A DNA stretch of 64,000 nt from Pseudomonas putida (GTDB taxonomy: Bacteria; Pseudomonadota; Gammaproteobacteria; Pseudomonadales; Pseudomonadaceae). The notes under the pieces were generated by a model that saw only the letters and a list, made by a program, of their open reading frames with translations, searched no databases and had not been told where the DNA came from. Positions 36,913 through 46,988 of the stretch are shown here, piece after piece. Positions within the stretch are counted from its first letter, which is position 1; each line of letters begins with the position of its first letter. The stretch lies in the NCBI GenBank assembly GCA_041071465.1, contig CP163498.1, positions 1,454,001-1,518,000 on the forward strand, written 5' to 3'. The translations under genes and the position numbers were made by a program.

Positions 36913-37929
36913 TCAGAGCTTGATCTTGGCTTCGTGAGCCTGTTGGTCGGCGTGGTACGAAGAGCGCACCAGCGGGCCGGAGGCAACGTTCTTGAAGCCC
37001 ATCTTGTAACCTTCTTCGGCGAACCAGGCGAAGGTGTCCGGGTGCACGAAACGTTGTACCGGCAGGTGGCTGCGCGATGGCTGCAGGTACTGGCCGAGGG
37101 TGAGCATGTCGATTTCATGCTCACGCATGCGGTGCATCACCTCGATCACTTCTTCGTCGGTCTCGCCCAGGCCGAGCATCAAGCCCGACTTGGTCGGTAC
37201 GTGCGGCACCATCTGCTTGAACTTCTGCAGCAGGTCCAGCGACCAGTCGTAGTCCGAGCCTGGGCGTGCGGCCTTGTACAGGCGCGGTACGGTTTCGAGG
37301 TTGTGGTTGAACACATCTGGCGGCTCTTGCGCGGTGATCTCCAACGCAACGTCCATGCGGCCACGGTAGTCCGGCACCAGGGTTTCCAGTTGCACACCCG
37401 GCGACAATGCGCGGATTTCGCGGATGCAGTCGGCAAAGTGCTGGGCACCGCCGTCACGCAGGTCGTCGCGGTCCACCGAGGTGATCACCACATACTTCAG
37501 GCGCAGGTCGGCAATCGCGACAGCCAGGTTTTTCGGCTCGTCCAGGTCCAGCGGTTTCGGCCGGCCGTGGCCAACGTCGCAGAACGGGCAACGACGGGTG
37601 CAGATGTCACCCATGATCATGAAGGTAGCGGTACCACCGGAGAAGCACTCGCCTAGGTTCGGGCAGGAGGCCTCTTCGCACACGCTGTGCAGCTTGTGCT
37701 TGCGCAGCAGTTGCTTGATGCGGTCTACCTCGGGCGACACCGGGATCCGCACGCGGATCCAGTCAGGCTTCTTCGGCAACTCGTCGGTAGGGATGATTTT
37801 TACCGGGATGCGCGCCACCTTGTCGGCGCCACGCAGCTTGACCCCAGCTTCCACCTTCTTTGGCGCTGGGCGCGGGGTGGCATCCTGGGTAGGTATCAGG
37901 TTCGGCACGGCTTCTTGCACAGTTGTCAT
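36913..37929 (-). CDS. lipA: Lipoyl synthase
   Basis: A 338-residue radical SAM enzyme that inserts two sulfurs into octanoyl groups. The auxiliary cluster motif is [12 protein letters not shown] (C-x4-C-x5-C) and the SAM cluster is CTRRCPFC (CxxxCxxC); [20 protein letters not shown] and the late RSSYHADQQ are typical. It follows lipB by 2 bp, and the terminator at 36856-36893 closes the operon. Confidence 0.97.
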   Translation of the reverse strand: MTTVQEAVPNLIPTQDATPRPAPKKVEAGVKLRGADKVARIPVKIIPTDELPKKPDWIRVRIPVSPEVDRIKQLLRKHKLHSVCEEASCPNLGECFSGGTATFMIMGDICTRRCPFCDVGHGRPKPLDLDEPKNLAVAIADLRLKYVVITSVDRDDLRDGGAQHFADCIREIRALSPGVQLETLVPDYRGRMDVALEITAQEPPDVFNHNLETVPRLYKAARPGSDYDWSLDLLQKFKQMVPHVPTKSGLMLGLGETDEEVIEVMHRMREHEIDMLTLGQYLQPSRSHLPVQRFVHPDTFAWFAEEGYKMGFKNVASGPLVRSSYHADQQAHEAKIKL

Positions 37930-37931
37930 AT

Positions 37932-38579
37932 TCAGTCGATTCCGCCCGTGAGGGTCGTCTGCTCAGCGTAGTCGAGGTGCTTGACCAGCTGTCCGCGCAG
38001 CCTTGTCCTGACCTCGTCGAGTTCGATCGGGCCTGCCAGATCGCGCAGCTGGGTCATGGCCAGCCCCGCATAGCCGCAGGGGTTGATTCGGCGGAATGGC
38101 GCAAGGTCCATGTCCACGTTCAGGGCAAGGCCGTGGAACGAACGGCCGTTGCGGATTCGCAGGCCGAGGGAGGCGATTTTCGCTCCATCGACATAGACGC
38201 CCGGAGCATCGGGCTTGGCCGATGCCTGCACGTCGTAACTGGCGAGCAGGCCGATCAAGGCCTGTTCGATACGGCTGACCAGCTCACGCACGCCAAAGCC
38301 CAGCCGGCGCACGTCCAGCAGCAGGTAGGCCACCTGCTGACCGGGGCCATGATAGGTCACCTGGCCACCGCGGTCAGTCTGCACCACCGGGATGTCGCCC
38401 GGCACCAGCAGGTGCTCGGCCTTGCCAGCCTGGCCCTGGGTGAAGACCGCGGGGTGCTCGACCAGCCAGATTTCATCCTGGCTGTCCGGGCTGCGCTGCT
38501 CGGTAAAACGGCGCATGGCCTCCAGCACCGGTTCATAGGGCTGCAGGCCAAGCTCGCGAAAACCGAGGCAAGCGGACAT
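37932..38579 (-). CDS. lipB: Octanoyl-[acyl-carrier-protein]:protein N-octanoyltransferase
   Basis: A 215-residue transferase moving octanoyl from ACP to lipoyl domains. Motifs: [20 protein letters not shown], the catalytic Lys in [14 protein letters not shown] and Cys in [14 protein letters not shown]. The start ATG 38579 ([11 protein letters not shown]) shares one base with the ybeD stop (TGATG), so translation is coupled. The frame is open to 38813, but that is a shadow of ybeD. Confidence 0.95.
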   Translation of the reverse strand: MSACLGFRELGLQPYEPVLEAMRRFTEQRSPDSQDEIWLVEHPAVFTQGQAGKAEHLLVPGDIPVVQTDRGGQVTYHGPGQQVAYLLLDVRRLGFGVRELVSRIEQALIGLLASYDVQASAKPDAPGVYVDGAKIASLGLRIRNGRSFHGLALNVDMDLAPFRRINPCGYAGLAMTQLRDLAGPIELDEVRTRLRGQLVKHLDYAEQTTLTGGID

Positions 38580-38854
38580 CAGAGCACCATTTTCACGATG
38601 CCGGTAGCGCGCAGGGCGCTGTTGATATCGTGCAGCTGGTTCTCGCTTTCGGCAACGATGTGCAATTGCACGGTGGTGTACTTGCCTTCCTTGCTCTGGC
38701 GTTCGGCCAGGGTGGAAAGGTCGACTTTGGCGTGCTTGCTGAGAATCTCGATGACCGTGTCCTTGAAACCGACAACGGTATCGCCGATTACCTTGATCGG
38801 GTAATCGTCGCAAGGGAATTCGATCTTATGCGACTTGACGTCTGGTTCGCTCAT
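38579..38854 (-). CDS. ybeD: UPF0250/DUF493 protein YbeD
   Basis: A 91-residue ferredoxin-like alpha/beta protein of the YbeD (DUF493) family; [17 protein letters not shown] is the family signature. It is conserved between dacA and lipB across gamma-proteobacteria. Its role is unproven. Stop/start overlap with lipB supports co-translation. Confidence 0.9.
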   Translation of the reverse strand: MSEPDVKSHKIEFPCDDYPIKVIGDTVVGFKDTVIEILSKHAKVDLSTLAERQSKEGKYTTVQLHIVAESENQLHDINSALRATGIVKMVL

Positions 38855-38890
38855 GGCGGAAACGGCCTCGTAAGCCGTGGCAACAACAAC

Positions 38891-38913
38891 GCCCCCGCGA
38901 GATACGCGGGGGC
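38891..38913 (-). terminator. Hairpin after dacA
   Basis: GCCCCCGCG, loop AGATA, CGCGGGGGC: a perfect 9-bp stem. Read leftward it is followed by GTTGTTGTTG rather than a true U-run, so it is a weak terminator or attenuator between dacA and ybeD. Confidence 0.5.
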
Positions 38914-38927
38914 ATGCAGGTCACGTA

Positions 38928-40088
38928 TCAGTTGAACAACCCGTAGAAGAATAGACGGATGCTATCCCACATACGGCGGAAGAAACCACCTTCCTCGACG
39001 CCATCGAGGGCGATCAGGTCGGCGCTGTGAACCACTTTCTCGTCCAGTTTGACTTCCACTTTGCCGATCACGTCACCTTTGGCGATCGGTGCGGTGAGCT
39101 GCGGGTTCATGGTCATCGAAGCCTGCAGGCGCTTCAATTGGCCTTTAGGCATAGTCATGGTGAGGTCGTCAGCCAGGCCAGCCTTGATCTGGCCGGTGGC
39201 GCCCTTCCAGACCGGAGCCTGGGTCAGCTCGGTGCCCTTCTGGTAGAAGGTCTGGGTTTCGAAGAAGCGGAAGCCATAGGTCAGCAGCTTTTGGGTCTCG
39301 GCAGCACGCGACTGCTCGCTGTTGGTGCCGAACACCACGGCGATCAGGCGCTGGCCGTCACGAACGGCCGAAGCCACCATGCAGTAGCCGGCTTCGTCGG
39401 TGTGGCCGGTTTTCAGGCCATCGACGGTCTTGTCACGCCACAGCAGCAGGTTGCGGTTGGGCTGCTTGATGTTGTTCCAGAAGAACTCTTTCTGCGAGTA
39501 GATCGCGTAGTGAGCCGGGTCGACGGTGATGATCGCGCGGGCCAGGGTCGCCATGTCGTGCGCCGACGAGTAGTGCTCCGGGTTCGGCAGGCCAGTCGGG
39601 TTCATGAAGTGGCTGTTGGTCATGCCCAGGTCGGCAGCCGTCTTGTTCATCATGTCGGCAAACGCATCTTCGCTGCCGGCGATGTGCTCGGACAAGGCGA
39701 CCGAGGCGTCGTTACCGGACTGAATGATGATGCCGTGCAGCAGGTCGCTGACAGTCACCTGGCTGCCAACCTTGATGAACATGCGCGAACCGCCGGTACG
39801 CCAGGCGTTTTCGCTGACGGTAACCGGGTCGTTCTCACCGATTTGGCCACGGCGGATGTCCAGGGTGGCGATGTAGGCGGTCATCAGCTTGGTCAGGCTG
39901 GCTGGCGGCAGGCGCTCGTCACCGTTGTTCTCGACCAGCACGTTGCCGCTGGACGCGTCCATGAGTACGTAGGACTTGGCTGCCAGTTGCGGTGGCGCCG
40001 GCGTCATCTGCTCTGCCGCGAAGGCGGCAGGCGTGATCATCAGCAGTACAGGCAGGCAAAGTCGTTTGGCAAGGTTGGTGATGTTCAT
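38928..40088 (-). CDS. dacA: D-alanyl-D-alanine carboxypeptidase (PBP5/6 type)
   Basis: A 386-residue periplasmic penicillin-binding protein that trims pentapeptides. Signal peptide (RLCLPVLLMITPAAFAAEQ), active-site Ser64-x-x-Lys67 in PASLTKLM, SGN in IIQSGNDAS and KTG in GLKTGHTDEAG. A C-terminal PBP5_C domain and an amphipathic anchor (FFRRMWDSIRLFFYGLFN) follow. ATG 40088 begins the signal peptide; the ATG at 40139 would add an unrelated leader. Confidence 0.95.
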   Translation of the reverse strand: MNITNLAKRLCLPVLLMITPAAFAAEQMTPAPPQLAAKSYVLMDASSGNVLVENNGDERLPPASLTKLMTAYIATLDIRRGQIGENDPVTVSENAWRTGGSRMFIKVGSQVTVSDLLHGIIIQSGNDASVALSEHIAGSEDAFADMMNKTAADLGMTNSHFMNPTGLPNPEHYSSAHDMATLARAIITVDPAHYAIYSQKEFFWNNIKQPNRNLLLWRDKTVDGLKTGHTDEAGYCMVASAVRDGQRLIAVVFGTNSEQSRAAETQKLLTYGFRFFETQTFYQKGTELTQAPVWKGATGQIKAGLADDLTMTMPKGQLKRLQASMTMNPQLTAPIAKGDVIGKVEVKLDEKVVHSADLIALDGVEEGGFFRRMWDSIRLFFYGLFN

Positions 40089-40283
40089 CCGTCTCTCGAA
40101 AATCGCTAATGGTCTGAGATGTTCCCTGGGCAAGATCATGTGCCCAGCGCCAGTCAGTCTAGTTTTATGGCCGGTGGCCTGGCCCGCGAACGTGCGGCTT
40201 TATGTCGCTGCGGGCAAAAGCCGTCATTGTACATGGGCGCGCCCGGCAATTCATGACAAAACCGACAGTTTGGAGTTGCCCTG

Positions 40284-40310
40284 CAGGACCGGGCAAGCCC
40301 GCTTCCACAG
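40284..40310. repeat. REP-like fragment
   Basis: CAGGACCGGGCAAGCCCGC then TTCCACAG. A single unit of the common Pseudomonas repeat, between rlpA and dacA. Confidence 0.55.
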
Positions 40311-41311
40311 TCAGTCAGCTGTGACCAGCTTGGCCTGCCCCAAGTTCGCCAGGCGGATGCTGTCTTGTGCTTGCTGGATCTCACCTTGGCTGCCAATCGG
40401 CCCCAGGCGCACGCGGTGCAGGGTCTGCTGGTTTCGCACGATCGAGCTGATGAACACCGGCGCGCTGACCATGGTGCTGAGCTTGGAGCGCAGCAACTCG
40501 GCAGCGTCCGGGTTGGCGAAAGCGCCTACCTGCAGGAAGCTGCCGCCGTTGCCGCCGGGTACATTGTTGCCACCTACCTGAACCGGCACCACCGGCGCCG
40601 CATGCTGCTGTGGCGGCGGGTCCATTGCTCGACGCGCCCGGTGCTGGCCGGGATCGCTTGGGTCTGCGCCACTTGTGGCTCTTTCAGCACCATCGGCGGC
40701 GTCTGGCCACGCTGGGCCCACCACTGCTGCGGGTCGATACCCTCGACGCGCACGTGCGCGGTGCCGATCTCCGCATAGCCGAGCTTTTTCGCCGCGGCAT
40801 AGGACAGGTCGATGATGCGGTCGGAATAGAACGGGCCACGGTCGTTCACCCGCAGGATCACGCTACGGCCGTTGGCCAGGTTGGTCACCCGCACATAGGC
40901 CGGCAGCGGCAGGGTCTTGTGCGCCGCGCTCATGCCATACAGGTCGTACAGCTCGCCGTTAGCGGTGTTTTGCCCGTGGAACTTGGTGCCATACCACGAC
41001 GCCGTGCCCTCGGCGCGGTAGTTGCGCGAGTCCTGCATCGGGTAGTACGTCTTGCCCAGCACCGTGTACGGGTTGGCCTTGTAGTTGCCGGTATGCACGG
41101 TCGGCGTGGCATCGGGGATCTTGTTCACATCCACGTCCCACCACGGTGCGCCGTCCTTGTGCGCCCGGTTGATGTCCAGGCCCGGCTGGCTGCGCACGAC
41201 ATTGCCACTGCTTTGCTGGGCCGGGCGGCTGGAAGAGCAACTGGCCAGCGCCACGCCGACGGCGAGGCAGGTGAACAGCTTGAAAGCGTTGCCAGAAATG
41301 ATTGCACGCAT
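40311..41311 (-). pseudogene. rlpA: RlpA septal lytic transglycosylase lipoprotein, split by a frameshift
   Basis: RlpA cleaves stem-less glycan at the septum in pseudomonads. The N-terminal part from ATG 41311 has a lipobox (VALASCSSS) and the double-psi beta-barrel (GTASWYGTKFHGQNTANGE, LRVNDRGPFYSDRIIDLS). After AQTQAIPASTG the frame is lost at the C-run 40637-40639. The SPOR domain (FLQVGAFANPDAAELLRSKL..) continues in another frame to 40311. One added G gives 333 residues. As written the SPOR domain, which targets RlpA to denuded septal glycan, would be missing. Stop/start overlap (TAATG) links it to mltB. Confidence 0.88.
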
Positions 41312-42321
41312 TACTTGACGCCCCGTACTTGAACCAGCTGTTCCGCGAGCTGATGCACCGCCATGGCATACATCACGCTGCGGTTGTAGCGAGTGATCGC
41401 ATAGAAGTTCTTCAGGCCCATCCAGTACTCGGGGCCGTTGTCGCCCTCGAGACGGAAGGCGGTAACCGGCAGATCATCGCGCAGCGAATCATGAACCGAC
41501 CAGCCAAGCCCGCGCAACTCCCCTACCGTTTTCACCGGTTCGATGCCGGTAGTCAGGCCTTCGTCTGCGCGCTCACCTTCGATCCAGGCACGGCTGACCA
41601 CACCCTCACCAGCCACCCAGCCGTGGCGCTTGAAGTAGCTGGCCACGCTGCCGATGGCATCGTCCGGGTTGTTCCAGATATTGATATGACCGTCGCCGTC
41701 GAAGTCCACCGCGTAGTTGCGAAAACTGCTTGGCATGAACTGCGGCAAGCCCATGGCGCCGGCGTACGAGCCCTTGAGCGTCAAGGGGTCGAGCTGTTCC
41801 TCACGCGCCAGCAGCAGGAACTCGCGCAGCTCCTTGCGGAAGAATTCGGCCCGTGGCGGGTAGTCGAAGCCCAAGGTCGACAGGGCGTCGATCACGCGGT
41901 AGTTGCCGGTATTGCGGCCGAAGAAGGTTTCCACGCCGATGATCGCGACAATGTACTGCGCCGGTACGCCGTATTCCTGCTCGGCACGCGCCAATACCGC
42001 CTCATGCTGGCGCCAGAAATCTACACCGCGGGCAATGCGCGCATCGGTGAGGAACATCGGCCGGTAGTCCTTCCACGGTTTTACCCGTTCGGCCGGGCGC
42101 GAAATGGCGTCGAGGATCGACTGCTTGCGCTGTACCTCACGGAACACGCCCATCAGTTGCTCAGGGGCAAAACCATAGTCGCGGCTCATTTCGCCAACGA
42201 ACTCGGTTACCTGCGGCGAGCCCTCGTAATCACCGGCATGGGCCAGCTGTACAGCGCCGAACAGGCCCACCGCACCGATCCACGGCGCACAACGGGCAGC
42301 CCAGTTACGCACTGCTTGCAT
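41311..42321 (-). CDS. mltB: Membrane-bound lytic murein transglycosylase B
   Basis: A 336-residue SLT_2-family transglycosylase. An N-terminal hydrophobic segment (IGAVGLFGAVQLAHAG) looks like a signal peptide without lipobox Cys, so it may be soluble periplasmic or SltB-like. The catalytic Glu is in IIGVETFFGRNTGNYRV; LKGSYAGAMGLPQFMPSSFRNYAVD follows. ATG 42321 is preferred since AAGGTGA precedes it; the upstream 42357 start overlaps rodA and has no ribosome site. Confidence 0.9.
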   Translation of the reverse strand: MQAVRNWAARCAPWIGAVGLFGAVQLAHAGDYEGSPQVTEFVGEMSRDYGFAPEQLMGVFREVQRKQSILDAISRPAERVKPWKDYRPMFLTDARIARGVDFWRQHEAVLARAEQEYGVPAQYIVAIIGVETFFGRNTGNYRVIDALSTLGFDYPPRAEFFRKELREFLLLAREEQLDPLTLKGSYAGAMGLPQFMPSSFRNYAVDFDGDGHINIWNNPDDAIGSVASYFKRHGWVAGEGVVSRAWIEGERADEGLTTGIEPVKTVGELRGLGWSVHDSLRDDLPVTAFRLEGDNGPEYWMGLKNFYAITRYNRSVMYAMAVHQLAEQLVQVRGVK

Positions 42322-42338
42322 GAAATTGTTCACCTTAT

Positions 42339-43481
42339 TCAAACCTGCGCGATCCATTTGCGGTGCGTATGGATCGACATCAGAACGCCAAACGCTGAAA
42401 GCAGCGTCACCAACGATGTTCCGCCATAACTGATGAAAGGCAGCGGCACGCCCACCACAGGCAGAAGGCCGCTGACCATTCCGATATTGACGAACACGTA
42501 TACAAAAAAGGTCATGGTCAGGCTGCCCGCAAGCAGCTTGCCAAACAGGGTCTGTGCCTGGGCGGTGATCATCAGGCCACGGCCGATCAGCAGCAGGTAG
42601 ACGATCAACAGCAGGCAGATACCGACCAGGCCGAATTCCTCACCAAGCACGGCGATGATGAAGTCGGTGTGGCTTTCCGGCAGGAAGTCCAGGTGCGACT
42701 GAGTGCCGAGCAGCCAGCCCTTGCCGAACACGCCGCCCGAGCCGATCGCCGCCTTGGACTGGATGATGTTCCAACCGGTGCCCAACGGGTCGCTTTCCGG
42801 GTCGAGGAAGGTCAGCACCCGCTGCTTCTGGTAGTCGTGCATGACGAAGAACCACATCGCCACCGCCACCGGCACCGTCGCGGCCAGCACGCTGAGGATC
42901 CAGCGCCAGCGCAGGCCACCCATGAACAGCACGAAGGCGCCGGAGGCGAGAATCAGCAAGGCTGTGCCCAGGTCGGGCTGACGCACGATCAGGATGAACG
43001 GCACGCCAATCAGCACCAGGCTGATTGCCACGTGCTTCAAATGCGGCGGCAAGGTGCGTTTGGACAGGTACCAGGCGATGGTCGCCGGCATGATGATCTT
43101 CATGAATTCCGAGGGCTGGAAGCGAATCACCCCGGGGATGTTGATCCAGCGCGTGGCGCCCATGGCGTTGTGGCCCATCACGTCCACCACTACCAGCAAC
43201 AGCACCCCGGCCAGGTAGGCCAGCGGCACCCAGCGGGCCATGAAGCGCGGCTCCAGCTGGGCGATGACGAACATCGACACCAGGCCGATGCCGAACGAGG
43301 TGGCCTGCTTGAGCAGCAGGTCCCAGTTCTTGCCACTGGCCGAGTAAAGGACGAACAGGCTGCCAGCCGCAAGGGTCAGCAGAATGATCAGCAGGGGGCC
43401 GTCGACATGGATGCGCTGCAGAAAGCTGGCGCGCCGACGCATCACATCCTCGCTGGAGAGCATGCGATCGAAATTGTTCAT
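42339..43481 (-). CDS. rodA: Rod-shape SEDS glycosyltransferase RodA
   Basis: A 380-residue polytopic (about ten-helix) SEDS peptidoglycan polymerase partnered with PBP2. Signatures: GATRWINIPGVIRFQPSEFMKI, RQPDLGTALLILASG, and GVPLPFISYGGTSLVTLLSAFGVL. ATG 43481 overlaps the mrdA stop (TGATG). The adjacent mrdA gene encodes its partner, as in E. coli. Confidence 0.95.
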   Translation of the reverse strand: MNNFDRMLSSEDVMRRRASFLQRIHVDGPLLIILLTLAAGSLFVLYSASGKNWDLLLKQATSFGIGLVSMFVIAQLEPRFMARWVPLAYLAGVLLLVVVDVMGHNAMGATRWINIPGVIRFQPSEFMKIIMPATIAWYLSKRTLPPHLKHVAISLVLIGVPFILIVRQPDLGTALLILASGAFVLFMGGLRWRWILSVLAATVPVAVAMWFFVMHDYQKQRVLTFLDPESDPLGTGWNIIQSKAAIGSGGVFGKGWLLGTQSHLDFLPESHTDFIIAVLGEEFGLVGICLLLIVYLLLIGRGLMITAQAQTLFGKLLAGSLTMTFFVYVFVNIGMVSGLLPVVGVPLPFISYGGTSLVTLLSAFGVLMSIHTHRKWIAQV

Positions 43482-45370
43482 CACAGAGGCGATTCCTGGG
43501 TAACGGTGGCAGGCGCGAACTCGGGCTTGAGCCGGCCATTTTCGTCGAGCAGCCAGGCGTCCATGATCTGGCGTACCACCGGCGCGGCGACGCCAGAGCC
43601 GGACTCACCGTTCTCGACCATCACCGACACCACGATTTTCGGGGCCTCGGCCGGGGCAAAAGCGACGAACAGCGCGTGGTCGCGGTGGCGCTCCTGGAGC
43701 TTGTTGCGGTCGTACTTTTCGCCCTGCTTGATCGCCACCACCTGGGCGGTACCGCTCTTGCCGGCAATGCGGTACTGAGCACCGGCGGCGGCCTTGCGCG
43801 CGGTACCACGGGCGTTGTGCATCACCTGCTCCATGCCATGGGTGACCTTGGCCCAGTCGGACTTGTCACGCAGCACGATGTCTTCCATCGGGTTGTCGTC
43901 CACCGGTGCCTGGCCTTCGATGGTCTTGGCCAGGTGCGGGCGGTTCCACACGCCTTTGTTGGCGATCAATGCAGTGGCCTGGGCCAGTTGCAGCGGCGTG
44001 GCCTGCATGTAGCCCTGGCCGATGCCGAGAATCAGGGTTTCGCCGGGGAACCAGGCCTGGCGACGGGTAGCACGCTTCCATTCGCGCGAAGGCATCAACC
44101 CGGCGGACTCCTCGAACATGTCGAGGGAAACCCGCTGGCCGATGCCGAACTTGTTCATGTAGCTGGACAGCCGATCGATGCCCATCTTGTGCGCAAGGTC
44201 GTAGAAGTAGGTGTCGTTGGACCGCATGATGGCGGTGTCCAGGTCGACCCAGCCATCACCGGAACGGTTCCAGTTACGGTATTTGTGATCGTAGTTGGGC
44301 AACTGGTAGTAGCCCGGGTCGAACACCCGGCTGCCCGCATTGACCACACCACTGTCCAGGCCAGCAATGGCCACCGCCGGCTTGATGGTCGAACCCGGTG
44401 GGTACAGGCCGCGCAGCACGCGGTTGAACAGCGGCCGGTCTATCGAGTCGCGCAGTTCGGCATAGGCCTTGAAGCTGATGCCGGTAACGAACAGGTTGGG
44501 GTCGAAGCTTGGCTGGCTGACCATCGCCAGCACCTCGCCGGTCCGAGGGTCGAGCGCCACCACCGCGCCGCGTCGGCCACCCAGGGCAGCCTCGGCAGCC
44601 TCCTGCAGCTTGATGTCCAGGCTCAGCACAATGTCCTTGCCCGGTTTAGGGTCGGTACGCTTGAGCACCCGCAGCACACGGCCACGGGCGTTGGTCTCGA
44701 CTTCCTCGTAACCCACCTGGCCGTGCAGGGCATCTTCGTAGAAGCGCTCGATGCCCGTCTTGCCGATATGGTGGGTGCCGCTGTAGTTCACCGGGTCGAG
44801 CGTTTTCAGCTCTTTCTCGTTAATCCGCCCTACATACCCCACCGAATGGGCGAAATGCGCGCCCTGCGGGTAATGCCGCACCAACTGGGCCACCACTTCC
44901 ACGCCCGGCAGGCGGAACTGGTTTACCGCCACCCGGGCGATCTGCTCTTCGTTGAGCTCGAACAGGATCGGCACCGGCTCGAACGGCCGGCGGCCCTGGC
45001 GCATGCGCTTCTCGAACAGGGCGCGGTCGTCGTCGGTCAGCTCCAGCACTTCAACGATGGTATCCAGCACTTCCTGCCAGTTACCCGCGCGTTCGCGGGT
45101 CATCGACAGGCTGAAGCTGGGCCGGTTATCGGCGACGATCACCCCATTGCGGTCGAAGATCAGCCCGCGGGTCGGCGGGATCGGCTGCACGTGCACCCGA
45201 TTGTTTTCCGACAGCGTGGAGTGGTAGTCGTACTGGATGATCTGCAGGTAGTACAGCCGCGCAATCAGCACGCAAATAAGCAGCATGATCGCCACCGCGC
45301 CGACCACGACGCGGTTGCGCACCAGGCGGGCGTCTTTCTCGTGGTCCTTGAGACGGATCGGCTGCGACAT
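43481..45370 (-). CDS. mrdA: Penicillin-binding protein 2
   Basis: A 629-residue transpeptidase for cell elongation. One N-terminal membrane helix (VVVGAVAIMLLICVLIARLYYLQI), a dimerisation domain, and the transpeptidase with active Ser327 and Lys330 in GSTIKP, SND in MRSNDTYFYDLAH and KSGTAQ late. It is followed by rodA with overlapping stop/start and preceded by rlmH, a classical gamma-proteobacterial order. Confidence 0.96.
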   Translation of the reverse strand: MSQPIRLKDHEKDARLVRNRVVVGAVAIMLLICVLIARLYYLQIIQYDYHSTLSENNRVHVQPIPPTRGLIFDRNGVIVADNRPSFSLSMTRERAGNWQEVLDTIVEVLELTDDDRALFEKRMRQGRRPFEPVPILFELNEEQIARVAVNQFRLPGVEVVAQLVRHYPQGAHFAHSVGYVGRINEKELKTLDPVNYSGTHHIGKTGIERFYEDALHGQVGYEEVETNARGRVLRVLKRTDPKPGKDIVLSLDIKLQEAAEAALGGRRGAVVALDPRTGEVLAMVSQPSFDPNLFVTGISFKAYAELRDSIDRPLFNRVLRGLYPPGSTIKPAVAIAGLDSGVVNAGSRVFDPGYYQLPNYDHKYRNWNRSGDGWVDLDTAIMRSNDTYFYDLAHKMGIDRLSSYMNKFGIGQRVSLDMFEESAGLMPSREWKRATRRQAWFPGETLILGIGQGYMQATPLQLAQATALIANKGVWNRPHLAKTIEGQAPVDDNPMEDIVLRDKSDWAKVTHGMEQVMHNARGTARKAAAGAQYRIAGKSGTAQVVAIKQGEKYDRNKLQERHRDHALFVAFAPAEAPKIVVSVMVENGESGSGVAAPVVRQIMDAWLLDENGRLKPEFAPATVTQESPL

Positions 45371-45386
45371 CGGACTGCTTACAGGC

Positions 45387-45854
45387 TCATTTGTGGTAAG
45401 GGTGCCCGGACAGCACGGTCCAGGCGCGGTAGATCTGCTCGCCGATGAGTATCCTTACCAACGGGTGCGGCAAAGTCAGCGGCGACAGCGACCAACGTTG
45501 CTCGGCGCGCGCGCAAACCTCGGGCGCCAGGCCTTCCGGGCCACCCACCATCAAATTCACCGTGCGCGCATCCAGGCGCCAGCGGTCCAGCTCGGTGGCC
45601 AGCTGCTCGGTACTCCAGGGCTTGCCATGGACCTCGAGGGTGACAATGCGTTCCCCAGGCTGCACCTTGCTCAGCATGGCTTCGCCCTCCTGACGGATCA
45701 GACGGGCGACGTCGGCATTCTTGCCACGGGTATTCAGCGGGATTTCCACCAGCTCCAGCGACAGCTCGGTGGGCAGGCGCTTGGCATATTCATGCCAGCC
45801 TTCCTCGACCCACTTGGGCATGCGCGAGCCGACCGCAATCAGGCGCAGACGCAC
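45387..45854 (-). CDS. rlmH: 23S rRNA (pseudouridine1915-N3)-methyltransferase
   Basis: A 155-residue SPOUT enzyme modifying pseudouridine 1915. Family motifs: [34 protein letters not shown] and [27 protein letters not shown] 45854 with AAGGAAAG upstream gives exactly the family length; the frame open to 45953 is rejected as it runs into rsfS. Confidence 0.94.
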   Translation of the reverse strand: MRLRLIAVGSRMPKWVEEGWHEYAKRLPTELSLELVEIPLNTRGKNADVARLIRQEGEAMLSKVQPGERIVTLEVHGKPWSTEQLATELDRWRLDARTVNLMVGGPEGLAPEVCARAEQRWSLSPLTLPHPLVRILIGEQIYRAWTVLSGHPYHK

Positions 45855-45864
45855 AGCGCTTTCC

Positions 45865-46284
45865 TTATTCGCGGTCTTTGAGCTTGTCGGAGTACTCGTG
45901 AGCATGGTCCGGGCTGTGGTGCTTGCCATCGGCGGCACGGCTTTGCTCGGCACCCTGCCACAGACGCTCCAGGTCGTAGAACTGGCGGGCAGCGGCGGTC
46001 ATCATGTGCACGATGACGTCGTTCAGGTCCAGCAGCACCCAGTCGCTGTCGCCTTTGCCTTCTTCACCCAGTGGCTGGGCGCCCTTGGCCTTGACCGCTT
46101 CACGGACCTTTTCGGCCATCGCGTTGATCTGGCGGTTGGAGGTACCGGTGGCAATGATCATGTAGTCGGTCAGGCTGTGCTTTTCGCGCACGTCGATGAC
46201 CTGGATGTCCTGGGCCTTGACGTCTTCCAGCGCTGCCTTGGTCACTGCGACCAGTTCTTCGCCGTAAATTTTTTGCTTGGTCAT
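45865..46284 (-). CDS. rsfS: Ribosomal silencing factor
   Basis: A 139-residue Iojap/RsfS protein that binds uL14 and blocks subunit joining. Recognisable: [26 protein letters not shown] and [17 protein letters not shown]. The tail is acidic/His rich ([10 protein letters not shown]). ATG 46284 is chosen; ACGAG is a modest ribosome site. It sits 10 bp before rlmH. Confidence 0.93.
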   Translation of the reverse strand: MTKQKIYGEELVAVTKAALEDVKAQDIQVIDVREKHSLTDYMIIATGTSNRQINAMAEKVREAVKAKGAQPLGEEGKGDSDWVLLDLNDVIVHMMTAAARQFYDLERLWQGAEQSRAADGKHHSPDHAHEYSDKLKDRE

Positions 46285-46327
46285 AAAAAACTCGTTCAAC
46301 TCGTTGGATGAGGCGCCAGAGGCACCG

Positions 46328-46987
46328 TCAGTTGGGCGCACGATACAGTTCGTGCGCCTCGATATAGGCCAGTACGGCGTCCGGCACCAGGAACCTCACC
46401 GATTTGCCGCTGGCCAGCAGCTGTCGGATCTGTGTAGCCGACACCGCAAGCGGCGTCTGCCAGACGAACGAAATATTTCCCGCCGGGCCGGACATGGCGG
46501 TGGGATCGCTCTCCGAGCGCGCAGCCAGCAGGTTGCGCAGCTCGTCAGGGGGTTCTACGTCGGCATCCGGGCGTTGCAGCACCAGGATGTGACAGTGTTG
46601 CAGCAACTCTTCCCAGCGGTGCCAGGCAGGCAGGCCACAAAAGGCATCCCAGCCCAGCACCAGGAACAGCTGGTCGTTGCCGGCCAGTTCGGCGCGGATC
46701 GATTCCAGCGTATCGATGGTGTACGACGGCTTGTCGCGCTCCAGCTCGCGGGCGTCGACGCTCAGGCAAGCGACGCCCTGCACCGCTTCACGCACCATGG
46801 CCAGGCGATCCTGCGCGGCCACCTGTGGCGTGTCGCGGTGTGGCGGCCGGGCATTGGGCAACAGGCGCAACTCGTCCAGCCCCATGAGCTCGGCCACTTC
46901 CAGCGCGCTGCGCAGGTGGCCGATATGCACGGGGTCGAAGGTGCCGCCTAGAATGCCGATGCGCCGGACTGCCTGGGCCTTGCTCAA
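46328..46987 (-). CDS. nadD: Nicotinate-nucleotide adenylyltransferase
   Basis: A 219-residue enzyme of NAD synthesis. [20 protein letters not shown] is the nucleotidyl-transfer motif and [12 protein letters not shown] the late phosphate-binding motif. TTG 46987 ([10 protein letters not shown]) is the likely start, just past the proA stop at 46989. GTG 47023, inside proA, would add 12 residues and cannot be excluded. Confidence 0.9.
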   Translation of the reverse strand: MSKAQAVRRIGILGGTFDPVHIGHLRSALEVAELMGLDELRLLPNARPPHRDTPQVAAQDRLAMVREAVQGVACLSVDARELERDKPSYTIDTLESIRAELAGNDQLFLVLGWDAFCGLPAWHRWEELLQHCHILVLQRPDADVEPPDELRNLLAARSESDPTAMSGPAGNISFVWQTPLAVSATQIRQLLASGKSVRFLVPDAVLAYIEAHELYRAPN

Positions 46988-46988
46988 C

